Below, one piece after another: positions 46,960-59,325 of a stretch of 64,000 nucleotides of DNA. The DNA comes from Rhizomys pruinosus (lineage: Eukaryota > Chordata > Mammalia > Rodentia > Spalacidae), in NCBI GenBank assembly GCA_009823505.1, contig VZQC01005901.1, positions 322,514-386,513 of the forward strand. The letters are read 5' to 3'. The translations under genes were made by a program, and so were the position numbers. The notes under the pieces were generated by a model. That model did no database searches, had not been told where the DNA came from, and saw only the letters and a list, made by a program, of their open reading frames with translations. The number at the start of each line of letters is the position of its first letter. The first letter of the stretch is position 1.

Positions 46960-49395
46960 CAAGTGAGCCTCTGAGGGACATTTCAAATCTAAACCATGAA
47001 GTGCAGTCAAGACTAGAAACCAGTTCCTTTGACTCCAAATTCAATGCTCTGCTTTACTCTTCATTCTACACATGTAGTCCTTGAATTGTCCACATTCTAA
47101 TCCCTGGCAAGCAAGGTGCCCAGGATAGTCAGATGGAGGTGCTAGAAGATGTGGGGTATAGGGATGGGATAGGAATGAAGTGGCCAATGCCAATGCATCT
47201 GCTGGGCTTGAAAAAACTTAGCTGGGAAGAAGTAGGTGAAGAATCACAATGTAATAAGAGCCATTTCAGAGTATCTCCAGTTAAGACAACCCAAGGACTT
47301 AACAGCAAGGAGAGGGGTGGGTCCAGAGGCAGCTCCTGGTGCGATGGTATGCAGAGACGAAGGTTTCGACTGCCTATGACTTCACCCATGAGCAGCTGTC
47401 AAGGATGATGTGCTATTTCTGAAATGACCCAAACATCACTGACTCTCATGGTAGATTTCAGACATATCAGCAGGCTTGTATTTAGGGACCAGATATTTAG
47501 GGACTGGAGCCATTCTGACGCCAAATCCATGTGTATATGAGAGGCCGATATTGCCCCCCACACTCTCGAGTATGAGAGGCCTCTTGGTCCTTGCTGGTGT
47601 GTTTAGTCTAGAATCTCTGGCAGGCTTCAGCCCACCATGCCTAGGAAGGAAGCAGAATCAGAGGTACAAAGGGCAGTGGCCGCAGAGAGTACTACTCTTC
47701 ACAAATGGAAAAAGCCTCCAAAACAAGCAAGAAGGGAAGAAAGTCAATTAATCCAATTAGATCTTGAGCATCCATTGTTTCTAGGGCTGCTTGAGGGACA
47801 GGGTCATGCCCTCTCCACACTCCAGTGAGGGACACCCTATGTATGTTAATTAAGAAAAGCAATAATGATTAGTGCTGAAAATGGATGGCTCATTCTTCAC
47901 TGAAGGATGGGAAGAGGACTGTTTTAAAACCTCCACTTATTGATCAGCTTGCCAGTGGTGGGCCATGAGGATGTTGTAAGCGAGGTGGAGGACTGGCTGC
48001 CACTGTCCCCCTCTCCCACTAGGCCTCAGTGCTCCTGAAACACTCCTCCTTCTAATGCACAGCTCAGATGCAACTCCTCAGGCCAAACACTGTTAGCGGC
48101 TCTCCTTAGTCGAAGATTCATGCTATGCTCCATCCATCCCCCACCCAGGCCTTTGACTTGACTGAGCTCATACTGGTCTCCAGAAAAGCTTGCAGCAACC
48201 TCTGTGCTAAACACACTTTATGCGGCCTTAGTCTTGCTTTTTCTCCAGCTTCCCCTCCGGGATCACTCTCTTTCCCACTCATCCATCCTCATCACCTGAA
48301 TCTCAGCCAGCCCTTCTCCAGCATCCTAACGCCACCTTCGCCTGGCCTTCTCCAGCTAGACACTCTGGCTCCACCCTGCTCTCCTCCCCCTCTCTTAACC
48401 ATTTCTATGTCTGTACAGCTCTTTCTCTTTCTTTGTCTCCCTGAGCGCACACTCCACCACCACCTTCCAACGTCATGTACCTGCGTCCCGGATCTGCAAT
48501 GAGCTTGGCTACGTGGCCTTTGGATTCTCTGATGTGGTGGACACCCACAAACTGGTATCATTTAATCTACTGCTATTAAAAACTGCTCCTCTTACCCTTG
48601 GCTTTTCCTTCTAGTTGGTGTTCTTCAGCATTTACACCAAAGCCTTGGCCTAACTGTAATGATTTCCCTTCCCTTCTGGGGGACAGAACATCCCACTCAC
48701 CTCTTTAGATCAAGTCGCTTCCTTAGAAAGTGTCTGCTGCTGTTCCCACATCCTCTTATTCTGGACAAAGTTGAAACTTCTGTTTCTATACTTATGCTAT
48801 GTGCACATTTCATCTCCAGTGTACTTCACAGTAACAATCAAATCATTGTGTGACTGATCATTTAACAGCTGACTCCTTCTTGCAGGGTAAGACTCCAATC
48901 ACTTTTATTCATCACTGAGTCCCCAGTGCCTGGGATACAGTTGACCATCAATAAGTAGTCTGAATGATGTGTCATGCTCTATGCTGGATTCTCCTTTATG
49001 GGCACAGTACATGCCCCATCCATCCTCCACTATCTTTAAGAATGCAAGTGATGTTGTGAGTCACTTTTTATATTCTCTCAACACTCCCCAAAGTGACTTG
49101 TTTATAACAGATGTGCCCCCCTCAAAATGTTGATTCTATTATTCTTCTAGGAAAGCAATCCAAAGCCAGAGATGGTAGGCAGTAACCTCACACTTGATTA
49201 ACAAGGAGACACATTTAGTCCAATAAATCAACAAATAGCTATTGAGTAGTCATTTTGCAAACAAGCACAGGGTTTGTCTGTCTGTCTGCCTCTCTGCCTA
49301 CCCCCCCTTTCATCTGTTGCTGTCTATGAGAGAAATGATTATAGGTGCAGTGCTATGTCTAGAGTTTTGTTGTTATTTTGTATTTATTTATTTAT
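46960..49395. other. Mostly unique intergenic sequence, no gene seen
   Basis: Includes a C/T-rich stretch at 48.2-48.5 kb, which leaves an open frame of 125 codons without recognisable domain or codon signal. No RNA gene seen. Confidence 0.5.
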
Positions 49396-49397
49396 TT

Positions 49398-49636
49398 ATT
49401 TTGGTACTAATGATTGAACCTACAGGCTCATGCATGCTAGGAAAGCACTCTCTGCCAGTGAACTATAACCTCTCTTTCCATTTTATTCTTTGTTTTTGGA
49501 CAGAATCTCAATAATTGCATGGATTGGCTTTGGACTCACTCTGAAACCTGGGCAGGCCTTGAACTTATGATCCTCTGGCCTCAATCCCCAGAATGGCTGG
49601 GATTATAGGTCTGTGCCACCAGGCCCGGTTTGTGTT
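49398..49636 (-). mobile_element. ID_B1-type dimeric SINE, minus strand
   Basis: ID-like part (gattgaacctacaggctcat, gctaggaaagcactctctgc) next to a B1-like part (gacagaatctcaataattgc, ggctgggattataggtctgt). Old and diverged. Confidence 0.62.
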
Positions 49637-50571
49637 TGGTTTTGGCCATGAGTAAGTACATAATGTTTCGAAGTCAAAGTCCTCCAAATTCATTTCCCAC
49701 AGTTTCCTTGGCTTTTAAAATGATCACAAAATCCCGGGTTCAAGGGGATATTACAAGGATTGAAAGTACAGCTGTATTTGAAAGGCTTTCATACTATGTG
49801 AAGAGTAATACATGGAAAATTATTATGAACGCAAGAGAAAAGGGAACAAAATGAAAGAAAGATGACTAAGCAAGTCTCGGTCACTCTCTCAGCAAAGAGG
49901 TGCTGGCCAGAAACAGGACATCAGACCCAACCTTTTTGGACCCGTCTCTCCTGGCCGCTGACAAATCCCTAAGCCTCTAAGTCACAGGTTCGTCATCTTG
50001 TCAAATGGGCTCCAAGTGCCTGGCTCCCTAGGAGGAGCAGGCTTACTAATAAAGAGATTGTCTTAATAATGTGAAGTACCCGGGTGCTATGGTAACGGGC
50101 ATTACATGATCTGGAGAAGAGGCACAGCTTTTGATAAGAATAGGGAGCTTGCAGATGGGAAAAGGGGGCGGGGATGCACGTGGGAGGGGGCGGAGGGAAG
50201 CGCAAATTGGATAGACACAGCATAAACACACCCGAGGGAATGAACACACAGGATCACTGGTCCCTGCCTCTCATCGTGGCCCCTCCTGCGTGGGACCTAC
50301 CAGGACCTATCCTGACTATGTACAGGAGTGTAAAACAATTGCAGTTTGCTGGGTGTGCTTAAACTGGCAGCCCCATACCTCTTCTATTTAAAGACATAAG
50401 AATATGCAAAATCTACATAAAGCCAGGGTGCAATTTTTACCAATTAGAAACAAAAATTATTGTTGTTGTTTTTAATTTGCCAGCTGTAACAAGTCCTCTT
50501 ACAAGTGAGTTTGACGCAGCCTCCTAACTGAAGCTGCGCTCCCTGAGTCCCTGGGTCCCTGAGTCCCACCT
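49637..50571. other. Unique intergenic sequence, no gene seen
   Basis: No recognised repeat or exon. Contains a G-rich patch at about 50162-50195 (gggggcggggatgcacgtgg), a possible GC box, with no attached open frame of note. Confidence 0.45.
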
Positions 50572-51198
50572 ACTTTTTTCTGCTTTCTGTTGCTGTGATA
50601 AAAAACACTCTTACCGAGAACAACTGGGGAGGAAAGGATTTATTTTATTTTATACTTCTGGGTCATAAGTCATCATTGAGGGAAGACAGGAGCTCAAGGT
50701 GGCAGCTTGAAGCAGAAACCCTGGAAGAATGCAGGCTCACTCCAGGAGTCATTCTCAGCTAGCTTGCTTTTTTTTTTAAATACATGTATATACATATATT
50801 TTTTTAATGTGTGTGAGTGTACTGTCTGCATGTAGTTTGGTGCACCCATGTCGTGCAATGCCACAGAGGTCAGAAGAGGGCGTCAGACTCCCCTGGAACT
50901 GGAGTTAAAGATGGTTCTTAGCCACCATGCGCGTGCTGGGAGTCAAACCCGGGTCCTCTGCAAGAGCAGTTGGTGCTCTTAACCGCTGAGCCATCTCTCC
51001 AGCCCCTCAGCTAGCTTTCTTATACAGCCCCATCCACCTGCCCAGAGATGTTTCTGTCCGTAGTGGTATAGGCCCTCCTACATCAATTAGTAATCAAGAA
51101 AATATTCCACAGAGGGACCCACAGACCACTCTGACAGAAGTAATACTTCAATTGAGTTTCCCTCTTCTCAGACGACTCTACATTGTGACAAGTTGGCA
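50572..51198 (+). mobile_element. Same retroelement family as 6.5 and 37.6 kb, interrupted by a B2
   Basis: Left arm ttctgctttctgttgctgtg, gaacaactggggaggaaagg; right arm ccctcctacatcaattagta, ttgtgacaagttggcaatac. Minus-strand B2 at 50772-51006. Confidence 0.68.
50772..51006 (-). mobile_element. B2 SINE, minus strand
   Basis: gtgtgagtgtactgtctgca, cgtgcaatgccacagaggtc, gaactggagttaaagatggt (no duplication), gagccatctctccagccc. ctcagctagctt flanks both sides. Confidence 0.94.
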
Positions 51199-51995
51199 AT
51201 ACAAACCAAGCAGCACACCTATCAATGTGGAGAATCAGAACATTTCTGCACTGAGACTAGGTCAGTGCCGCCAAGCCTCTTTCTAAGAAAGCGCTACAGG
51301 CAGCCTGAGGACACACTGCAGGGCTTGGGGGGTGCCGGCGTGATGGGAAATATTAGAGCAAGCCAAGGAAGGAGCTTCGTGTCTGACAAGTTTGTCTACA
51401 CTCCAGACACTAGCCTCAGCATTTGATCATATTCTCTTCAGCTAGACAGTTCAATGGCTTGGTTTCTGGACCCAGTTTGACAGGTCAGCTATAAGACCTT
51501 GGGATTTTCTTCAGGAGAAGCACATCTGCTCGCAGACATTTTTAATGATTCTGGTATTGAAAGAGCTTCTTCATGGAGCCCTTAATGTGTTCCGCTATTT
51601 CCTCCTTCATAGGTGAGGCCCTGGGCCCATCACAATAGTGAAGAGTATCTGGAGTCTTATTAGTTCCGGCTCCTTTGGTAAAATATTAGTTGCCTCACAA
51701 ACAAGCTGAATGTGGCTAGTTTTGTAGTTCATTGACTAGCACACATGTTTCTACTGCTGGGACTGAGGTCGTGAATACAAGAAAGAGGAAGGCTGTCCAC
51801 AAGGAAATCGAAGGAGCTTCCTGGCTACCAGGCTGTAGGATCTGCTGGAAAATAACACCGTTGATGACTACCAGTGCTCTCCTTCTGTAGACTTCTCTTT
51901 AAAAGAGCTAGACTCTTCTCTTCCTCTATTTGTATAAGATTAATTGTGCCTGTAGGGGAAAATAAAACTGATTCTCTTAGTATTTTAAGTTGGTA

Positions 51996-52116
51996 TTCTT
52001 TTTTTTCAAGACAGGCTCTTCTCGTAGCCCCAGGTGTCCTGGAACTCACTCTGTAGACCAGGCTGGCCTTGAACTCACAAAGATCCACCTGCCTCTGCCT
52101 CCCGAGTGCTAGGATT
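51996..52116 (-). mobile_element. B1 SINE, minus strand
   Basis: tcaagacaggctcttctcgt, ggctggccttgaactcacaa, stopping at cgagtgctaggattc; lacks its 5' end. Confidence 0.92.
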
Positions 52117-52177
52117 CTTTTAGTATATGAGTTTAAAGAAGAATCAAAAGGGAATTTGTCCATTGAGAAAGCAAACA

Positions 52178-52360
52178 AGGGACTGGAGACATGACTCAAT
52201 GGTTGGCGTGCTTGCTGTTCTTCCAGAGGATCCAAATGGACTTCCCAGCACCCACTCCAGCTCGAGGGGCTCTGACACCTCTATCCTCTGGGGGCTCCTG
52301 TCCTCGCTTGCACAAAAACAATATGCAGACATACACATGCGCATAAGTTAAAATAAACTG
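52178..52360 (+). mobile_element. B3-like SINE
   Basis: gggactggagacatgactca, ttcccagcacccactccagc, gcagacatacacatgcgcat and an AAAT tail. Confidence 0.72.
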
Positions 52361-53339
52361 TTTAAACGAAAGCCAACAATGTAGGTGGGAATGTGAAGAA
52401 GTGTTTCTTTTTTTCTCTCTCTTAATTTTGTTACTGAGCCTTTTGTTCATTTCATACAACCTATCTCAATTAAATTTAGACTCCTTCCCCCATCCATGCC
52501 CACCCCCACAAGAACTCACACATTCTGCTATACATGTTGAGTCCTGTCTTGCATTTTTTTCTTAGTCTTTTTTTTTCGATGTAGAAGTTTACTGTTTTGG
52601 TCAGTTCTTTGAACAAGTCTTTTGTTGTTATCCCCTTTAATTTTATATTACTCCAAAATATGCACATATACATTCCACACATATACTAAAATGATAAAGT
52701 CTGAAAATAAACTATAGGTTAATTCCAAAACACATTTGGGATTCACATTTTAACAGTAAAGTTGAATGCAGTTAAAAAGAAATATAACTTTATAGTCATA
52801 AGTTACACAGCAAGTTGATATATGTTTTAATGTACTTTTAAGGAAGAGATTTATTCTTTCTCATAAATTTATTTTTTCTCATAAATCTTAGAACTTGGGA
52901 AAATAGAGACATAAACTTCAAGCTATATCTCTAGTATCAGTCAATGTGGTATTATTTTTTACTAAAAAAAATTACCCATCTTGACTTACATATAAGGATT
53001 TGGTGCTAGGATCCAAAAATGAGGGACACCATAAGTTGCATGTTTTACCGAGACTTACCATAACAGCTTCTAGTTCCATCCATTTAACTGCAAATTTCAT
53101 GATGTTTTTCTTTACTGCTGCATAGAACTCCATTGTGTAGATGTTCCACATTTTCATTATCCACTCATCAGTTGAGGACACCTAGGTTGCTTCCAGCTCT
53201 TCCCTATTGTGAAAAGATAGACATGGTTGTGCATATACCTCTGCTATAGGATCAATCTTTTGGGAATATACCCAGGAGTGGTATGACTGGGTCAAGTGGT
53301 AGGTTCATTTTGAGTCTTTTAAGAATTCTCCACACTGCT

Positions 53340-53494
53340 CACCAGGCATGGTAGCACAAGCCTTTAATCCCAACACTCAGGAAGCAGAGGCAGGCGGATC
53401 TTTATGAGTTCAAGGCCAGCCTGGTCTACAGAGTAAGTTCCAGGCCAGCTGGGGCTATGGGAAGACCCTGTCTCAAAAAAGCCAAAAAAAAAAA
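53340..53494 (+). mobile_element. B1 SINE in the L1, with 16-bp target-site duplication
   Basis: caccaggcatggtagcacaa to ccctgtctcaaaaaagcc. aattctccacactgct flanks at 53324-53339 and 53495-53510. Confidence 0.95.
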
Positions 53495-55070
53495 AATTCT
53501 CCACACTGCTTTCCATAGGGGTTACATTAGTTTGCATTCCCATCAGCAGTGAATGAGTGTTCCCCTTTCCCCATAACCTCTCCAGCATTTAGTATCATTT
53601 GTTTTCTTGATCATACCCAGTCTTACTGGGGTAAGAGGAAATCTTAAAGTGGTTTTAATTTGTATTTCCTTAAGTAATAGCAATGTTGAACACTTTTTAT
53701 TATGTTTCTCAGCCATCTTTACTTCTTCATTTGAGAAGTCCTTGTTCAGCTCTTTGCTCCATCTTTTGATTGGGTCATATGTTTTTTAACCCTTTGTTTT
53801 TTGAGTAATTTATATAATCTGGATGTTAAACCTGTCAGATGTGTCACTGGTGAAGGTTTCCTCTCACGCTGTGGGTTTTCTCCTCACTTCTTTGTTTCTC
53901 TGTATAAAAGCTTTTTAGTTTAATGAGGTCCCATCTGTCCATTGTTGATCTTATTCCCTGTGCAACTGCTGTCTGATTTTAAAAGTCTTTTCCTACACCC
54001 ATATTTTATAGGTTACTGCAAGGTTTTCTTCTATCATTTTCAGAGGTCTTTGGTCCATTTGGAGTTGATTTTTGTACAGGGTGAAAGGTAGGGGTTTAGT
54101 TTTATTCTTCTACAAGTGATAATCCAATTTTGTCAGCACCATTTGATGAAGATACTCTCTTTCCTCCATTGAGTCTTCTTGGCCCTTTTGTCAAATACGA
54201 GGTGACTGAAATTGCATATATTCAAGTTCGGATCTTCAATTTTCCATTGATCTACAAGTCTGTTTTTGTGCCAGTACCATTCTGTTTTATGACTATAGCT
54301 CTGTACTATAGTTTGAAATCTGGTGTAGTAATCCACCCTGCATTACTCTATTTCCACAGGGTTGCTTTGGCTATCCAGGGTCTTCGTGGGGGTTTTTCCA
54401 TATAAATTTTAGGATTTTTTTTCCCTAAATCTGTGAAGAAAGTCATGGGGATTTTAATTGGGATCGCATTGAATCTATATCACTTTGGGTAGAATGGTCA
54501 TTTGTACTATATTAATTCTTCCAATCCATGAGCATGAGAGTTCCTTCCATCTTCTGGTGTCTTCTTCAATCTCCTTCTACTAGGATTTAAAATTTTCACT
54601 GTAGAGATCTTTAGTGTCTTTGGTCAGGTTTGTTCTGAGACATTTTATTTATTTTTTGAGGTTATTGTGAATGAGAAGGTGTCTCTGTATTCTTTCCCCA
54701 ATTGCTTGTTGTTAGCATAAAGAAAGGCTACTGATTTTTTTCTAGATTAATTTTGTAAGCTGCCATTTTACTGAAACTGTTAACCATTTCTAGGATTTTT
54801 CTGGTATAATTTTTGGCATCCCTTAGTTATACTATCATGTCATCTGCAAAAAGGGATAGTTTGAGCTCCTCTTTTCCAATTAGTACTCCTTTAATTTCCT
54901 TCTCTTTTCTTATTGCTCTAGCAAGAGTTTCAAGCACTATATTGAAAAGAAGTGGAGATAGGGAACAGCCTTGCTGGGTTCCTTGACTTTAAAGAGAATG
55001 CTTATGTGTTTTTTTTTTCCCATGTAGAATGATGTTAGCTGTGGATTTGTTGTATATGGCTTTAATTTTG

Positions 55071-55568
55071 GTTTTTTTCTTTTTTATTTTATTTATTTAT
55101 GTGTATGAGTGTACTGTCTGCATGTAGGTTTGTGCACCCGTGTCATGCAATGCCACGGAGGTCAGAAGAGGGTGTCGGACTCCCCTGGAACTGGAGTTCT
55201 CCTGGAATTGGAGTTACAGATGGTTCTCAGCTGCCATGTGGGTGCTGGGGATCGAAACTGGGTCCTCTGCAAGAGAATCAGTGCTCTTTTTTTTTTTATT
55301 TTACTTATTTTTGTATGTGTATGAATGTACTGTCTGCATGTAGGTTTGTGCACCCGTGTCGTGCAATGCCGTGGAGGTCAGAAGAGGGTCTCAGATTCCC
55401 CTGGAACTGGAGTTCTCCTGGAATTGGAGTTACAGACGGTTCTCAGCCGCCATGTGGGTGCTGGGGATCGAACCCGGGTCCTCTGCAAGAGCAGTCGGTG
55501 CTCTTAACTGCTAGGCTATCTCTCCAGAGAATCGGTGCTCTTAACCGCTAGGCCATCTCTCCAGCCCC
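55071..55568 (-). mobile_element. B2 SINE in the L1, itself split by a second B2
   Basis: Outer B2, minus strand, with target-site duplication atggctttaattttg at 55056-55070 and 55569-55583. Its promoter half is displaced by the inner B2 and resumes at cggtgctcttaaccgctagg. Both copies carry the 17-bp internal duplication. Confidence 0.94.
55289..55525 (-). mobile_element. Inner B2 SINE (B2 in B2)
   Basis: tttgtatgtgtatgaatgta, cgtgcaatgccgtggaggtc, to ctatctctcc. Flanked by agagaatcagtgctctt (55272-55288) and the same word with one change (55526-55542). Same orientation as its host. Confidence 0.94.
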
Positions 55569-56545
55569 ATGGCTTTAATTTTGTTGAGAAATACTCCTTC
55601 CAGTACAATTCTCTCTAGGACTTTAAACATGAAGGCATGTTGAATTTTATCAAAGGCCATTTATGCATCAATTGAGATGACCATGTGTTTTTTTTTCTTT
55701 CAGTTTGCTTATGTGCTTTATAACATTTATTGATTTACATATGTTGAACCATCCCTGCATCTCTGGTATAAATCCAGCTTGGTCATGATGGATGACCTTT
55801 TTGATATGTGCCTGTAGGTGGTTTGTAAGTATTTTGTTGAGAATTTTTGCATCTATGTTCATTAAAGAAATTGGTCTATAGTTTTCTTTTTTGGTTGTAT
55901 CTTTGCCTGGTTTTACGTATTAGAGTGATGCTGGCTTCATAAAAGGGATTTGGAAGACTTCCATCTATTTCTATCCTTCTGAATAATTTGAGTAGTAATG
56001 GTTGTAGGTCCTCTTTAAATGTCTTATAAAATTCTTCCATAAATCCATCTGGGCCTGGGCTTTTTTTAGTTGGGAGATTTTGTATTACCGTTTCAATTTC
56101 CTCATATGTTATGTGTCTGCTTAAGTTGTCAATCTCCTATTGGTTTAGCTTCAGTTACTTTCATGATTTCAGATATTCATCCATTTCTCTTAGGTTTTCA
56201 AATTTAATAGATTATAGGTTTTTAAAGTATTCTTGAATAATTATTTGGGTCTTTGCATTATCTGTTGTGATGTTTCCCCTTTCATCTCCAATTTTGTTGA
56301 TTTGGAATTGTTCTTTATTTCTTTTGGTTAACTGGGTTAGAGGTCTATCTATCTTGTTTATTCAGTCAAAGAACCAGCTCTTGGATTCATTGATTCTTTG
56401 TACTGTTTACTTCGTTTCTATTTCATTGATCTCCATTCTGATTTTTGTTATTTCTTCTTATCTCTTGGGTTTGGGATTCTTTTCTTGTTGCCTCACAAGT
56501 GTTTTTAGTTGCCCTTTTAGGTCCTTTATTTGTGTTCTTTCTGGG

Positions 56546-56965
56546 TTTTTTATTGAAATTTTGTGAATTTCATACATCATTTCCCTGTTTTGACTCATTC
56601 GCCTTTCCATGCCCCCCCACCCCACCTGAGTTCATGCATTCTACCAAACATATCTTGTATCTTTTTCTGAAACTTTTTAAAGTTTTTCTATGCTGAGGAT
56701 TATTATTTGGGAGAACTTTACTGTTTCCATCAGTTCTTTGTCCCAGTTCTTTTGTTGTTCTTCCTTCCAATTTGTATTGATTCAAGATATGCACATATAT
56801 ATATATATATATAAATTTGTATTGATTCAAGATATGCATATATACATACAGCAAAATTATAACATGTGAGATTAAACTATAGGTTAATTCCAAACATTCA
56901 CATTTTGACAGAGTTGTATTCAGGTAAAGAAAAACTACTACTTTACATAAGCTGATTTAAAAATA
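56546..56965 (-). mobile_element. 3' UTR start of a second minus-strand L1
   Basis: tttttattgaaattttgtga, catgcccccccaccccacct and gttcatgcattctaccaaac parallel the 3' UTR of the first L1 at 52.42-52.75 kb. Contains a TA run (56798-56812). Stops at the N. Confidence 0.7.
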
Positions 56966-56966
56966 N
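56966..56966. other. Unresolved base (N)
   Basis: The only ambiguous base in the window, exactly where the error-like copy begins. Probably the remnant of an assembly gap. Confidence 0.95.
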
Positions 56967-58318
56967 GAACAGTGTCAGAGAGTGGGTCTTCAGATTCCCC
57001 TGGAACTGGAGTCTCCTGGAATTGGAATTACAAGACGGTTCTCAGCCGCCATGTGAGGTGCTGGGGATCGAACCCGGGTCTCTGCCAAAGCAAGTCGGTG
57101 CTCTTAACTGCTAGGCTATCTCTCCAGAGAAATCGGTGCTCTTAACCGCTAGGCCATCTCTCCAGCCCATTGCTTTAATTTTGTTTGAATACTCCTTCAG
57201 TACAATTCTCTCTAGACTTTAACAAATGAAGGCATGATTGAAATTTATATCAAAGGCCATTATGCATCAATTGAAGATGACCATGTGTTTTTTTTTCTTT
57301 CAGTTTGCCTTATGTGCTTTATATACAATTTATGATTTACCATAGTTGAACCATCCCTGCATCTCTGTTAATACCAGCTTGGTCATGATGGATGACCTTT
57401 TTGTATAGTGCCTGTAGGTAGGTTTGTAAGTATTTTGTGAGAAATTTTTGCATCTATATGTTCATTAAAGAAATTGGTCATTAATTTTCTTTTTTGGTTG
57501 TATCTTTGCCTGGTTTTACGTATTAGAGTGATGCTGGCTTCATAAAAGGGATTTGGAAGACTTTCATCTATCTATCCTTCGAAAATTGAAGTTTAGTAAT
57601 ATGGTTTAGGTCCTCTTTAAATGTCTTAATAAAATTCTTCCATAAATCCATCTGGGCCTGGGCTTTTTTTAGTTGGGAGATTTTGTATTACCGTTTCAAT
57701 TTCTCATATGTTATGTGTCTGCTTAAGTTGTCAATCTCCTATTGGTTTAGCTTCAGTTACTTTCATGATTTCAAATATTCATCCATTTCTCTTAGTTTTC
57801 AAATTAATAGATTATAAGGTTTTTAAAGTATTCTTGAATAATTATTTGGGTCTTTGCATTATCTGTTGTGATAGTTTCCCCTTTCATCTCAATTTTGTTG
57901 ATTTGGAATTGTTCTATATTTCATTTTGGTTAAATGTAAGGTAGAGGTCTATCTTATCTTGTTTTATACAGTCAAGAACAGCTCTTGGATTCATTGATTT
58001 TTTTTTTGTTTTTGTTATTTCTTCTTATCTCTTGGGTTTGGGATTCTTTTCTTGTTGCCTCACAAGTGTTTTAGTTGCCCTTTAGGTCCTTTATTTGTGT
58101 TCTTTCTGGGTTTTTATTGAAATTTTGTGAATTTCACATCAATTTCCCTGTTTTGACTCATTCGCCTTTCCATGCCCCCCCACCCCACCTGAGTTCATGC
58201 ATTCTACCAAACATATCTTGTATCTTTTCTGAAACTTTTTAAAGTTTTTCTATGCTGAGGATTATTATTTGGGGAGAACTTACTTGTTTTTTTATTTAGT
58301 TCTTGTCCAGTTCTTTTG

Positions 58319-58366
<48 letters not shown>

Positions 58367-58440
58367 CCCTTTTTGGGTATTTTGTTTCTTATTTCCTTTT
58401 ATTTCCCCCCACAAATTTGTATGATTCAAGATATAACAAT
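56967..58440. repeat. Indel-rich second copy of about 55375-56815 (likely assembly artefact)
   Basis: The order of landmarks repeats: B2 end with double cggtgctcttaa, gttgaaccatccctgcatct, ttgcctggttttacgtatta, gggcctgggctttttttagt, catgcccccccaccccacct. Differences are mainly one- or two-base insertions and deletions spread throughout, plus a loss of about 45 bp near 57.99 kb and a pure run of about 42 T (about 58325-58367) absent from the first copy. This is the pattern of uncorrected long-read sequence, not of evolutionary divergence. Confidence 0.88.
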
Positions 58441-59325
58441 ATATATATATATATATATATCACATATACTAAAATTATGTAGTCTGAAAATAAACTGTAT
58501 GTTATTTCCAAATCATATTTTGGGATTCACATTTTTCCCTTTTAATTTTTTATTACTCTAAAATATGCATACATACCCTCTACCCATATACCAAAATTAC
58601 AAACTCTGAATATATGTGGTGGGTTAATTCTAGAGCCCATTAATGGATTCACATTGTAAAAGCACAGTTGCTTTCAGATAAAAAGAAATACAACATTAAC
58701 ATTGTTCAGTTTGCCTTACAACTAGATATTTGGTGCTACCATCCACAAATGAGGGATACCGTTCATCATTTGTTTTTCTGGGACTGTGTTACTTCACTGA
58801 GCATAATGGCTTCAAGTTCCATCCATTTACCAGCAAAGCTCATGATGTCATCTTTCTTTACCGCTGCATAGAACTCCATTGTGTAGATGTACCACATTTT
58901 CTTTATCCATTCATCAGTTGAGGGGCAATTGGGTTGCTACCAGCTCTTCGCTATTGTGAAGAGAGCTTGCAATAAACATGGACGTTCATGTATCTCTGTG
59001 GTAAGATGAGTCTTATGGATATATATCCAAGAATAGTATGACTGGGTTAGGTGGTAGGCTCATTTTGAGTCTTTTAAGGGTTATCCACACTGTTTTCATA
59101 GCGGTTGTATGAGTTTACATTCCCACCAGCAGTGGATGAGTGTTCCCCTTTCCCCACAAACTCTCTAGCATTTGGTGTCTTTTGTTTTCTTGATCCTAGC
59201 CAGTCTTATTGGAGTCAGAGGATATCTTAGAGTGGTTTGAATTTGCATTTCCTTAATTATTAGTGATGTTGAACACTTTTTTAACATGTTTCTCAACCGT
59301 CTTTACTTCCTCACTTGTGACGTCT
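58441..59325 (-). mobile_element. Second L1, minus strand: 3' UTR and ORF2 C-terminal part
   Basis: tagtctgaaaataaactgta, gcatagaactccattgtgta, cattcatcagttgaggggca, gcaataaacatggacgttca: the same blocks as 52.7-53.7 kb. Probably continuous with 56546-56965 once the artefact is removed. Breaks off near cacttgtgacgtctc. Confidence 0.78.

Larger units (their letters stand above)
52420..56545 (-). mobile_element. L1 retrotransposon, minus strand, defective, carrying a B1 and two B2s
   Basis: Reading left to right it runs from the 3' UTR toward the middle of ORF2. The C-terminal ORF2 region is at about 53.0-54.0 kb (ctccattgtgtagatgttcc, tcagttgaggacacc). The reverse-transcriptase catalytic region lies near 54.83-54.86 kb: the reverse complement contains tttgcagatgacatgata, i.e. 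FADDMI, with the two catalytic aspartates. A further ORF2 stretch at 55862-55668 reads [19 protein letters not shown], the conserved segment before the active site. Frames are broken by stops and SINEs, so no functional protein is made. ORF1 and the 5' UTR are absent. Confidence 0.88.

Noticed and set aside
48125..48502. 125-codon plus-strand frame
   Set aside because: C/T-rich low-complexity sequence with a Pro/Ser/Leu bias, no domain, no splice-compatible context recognised.
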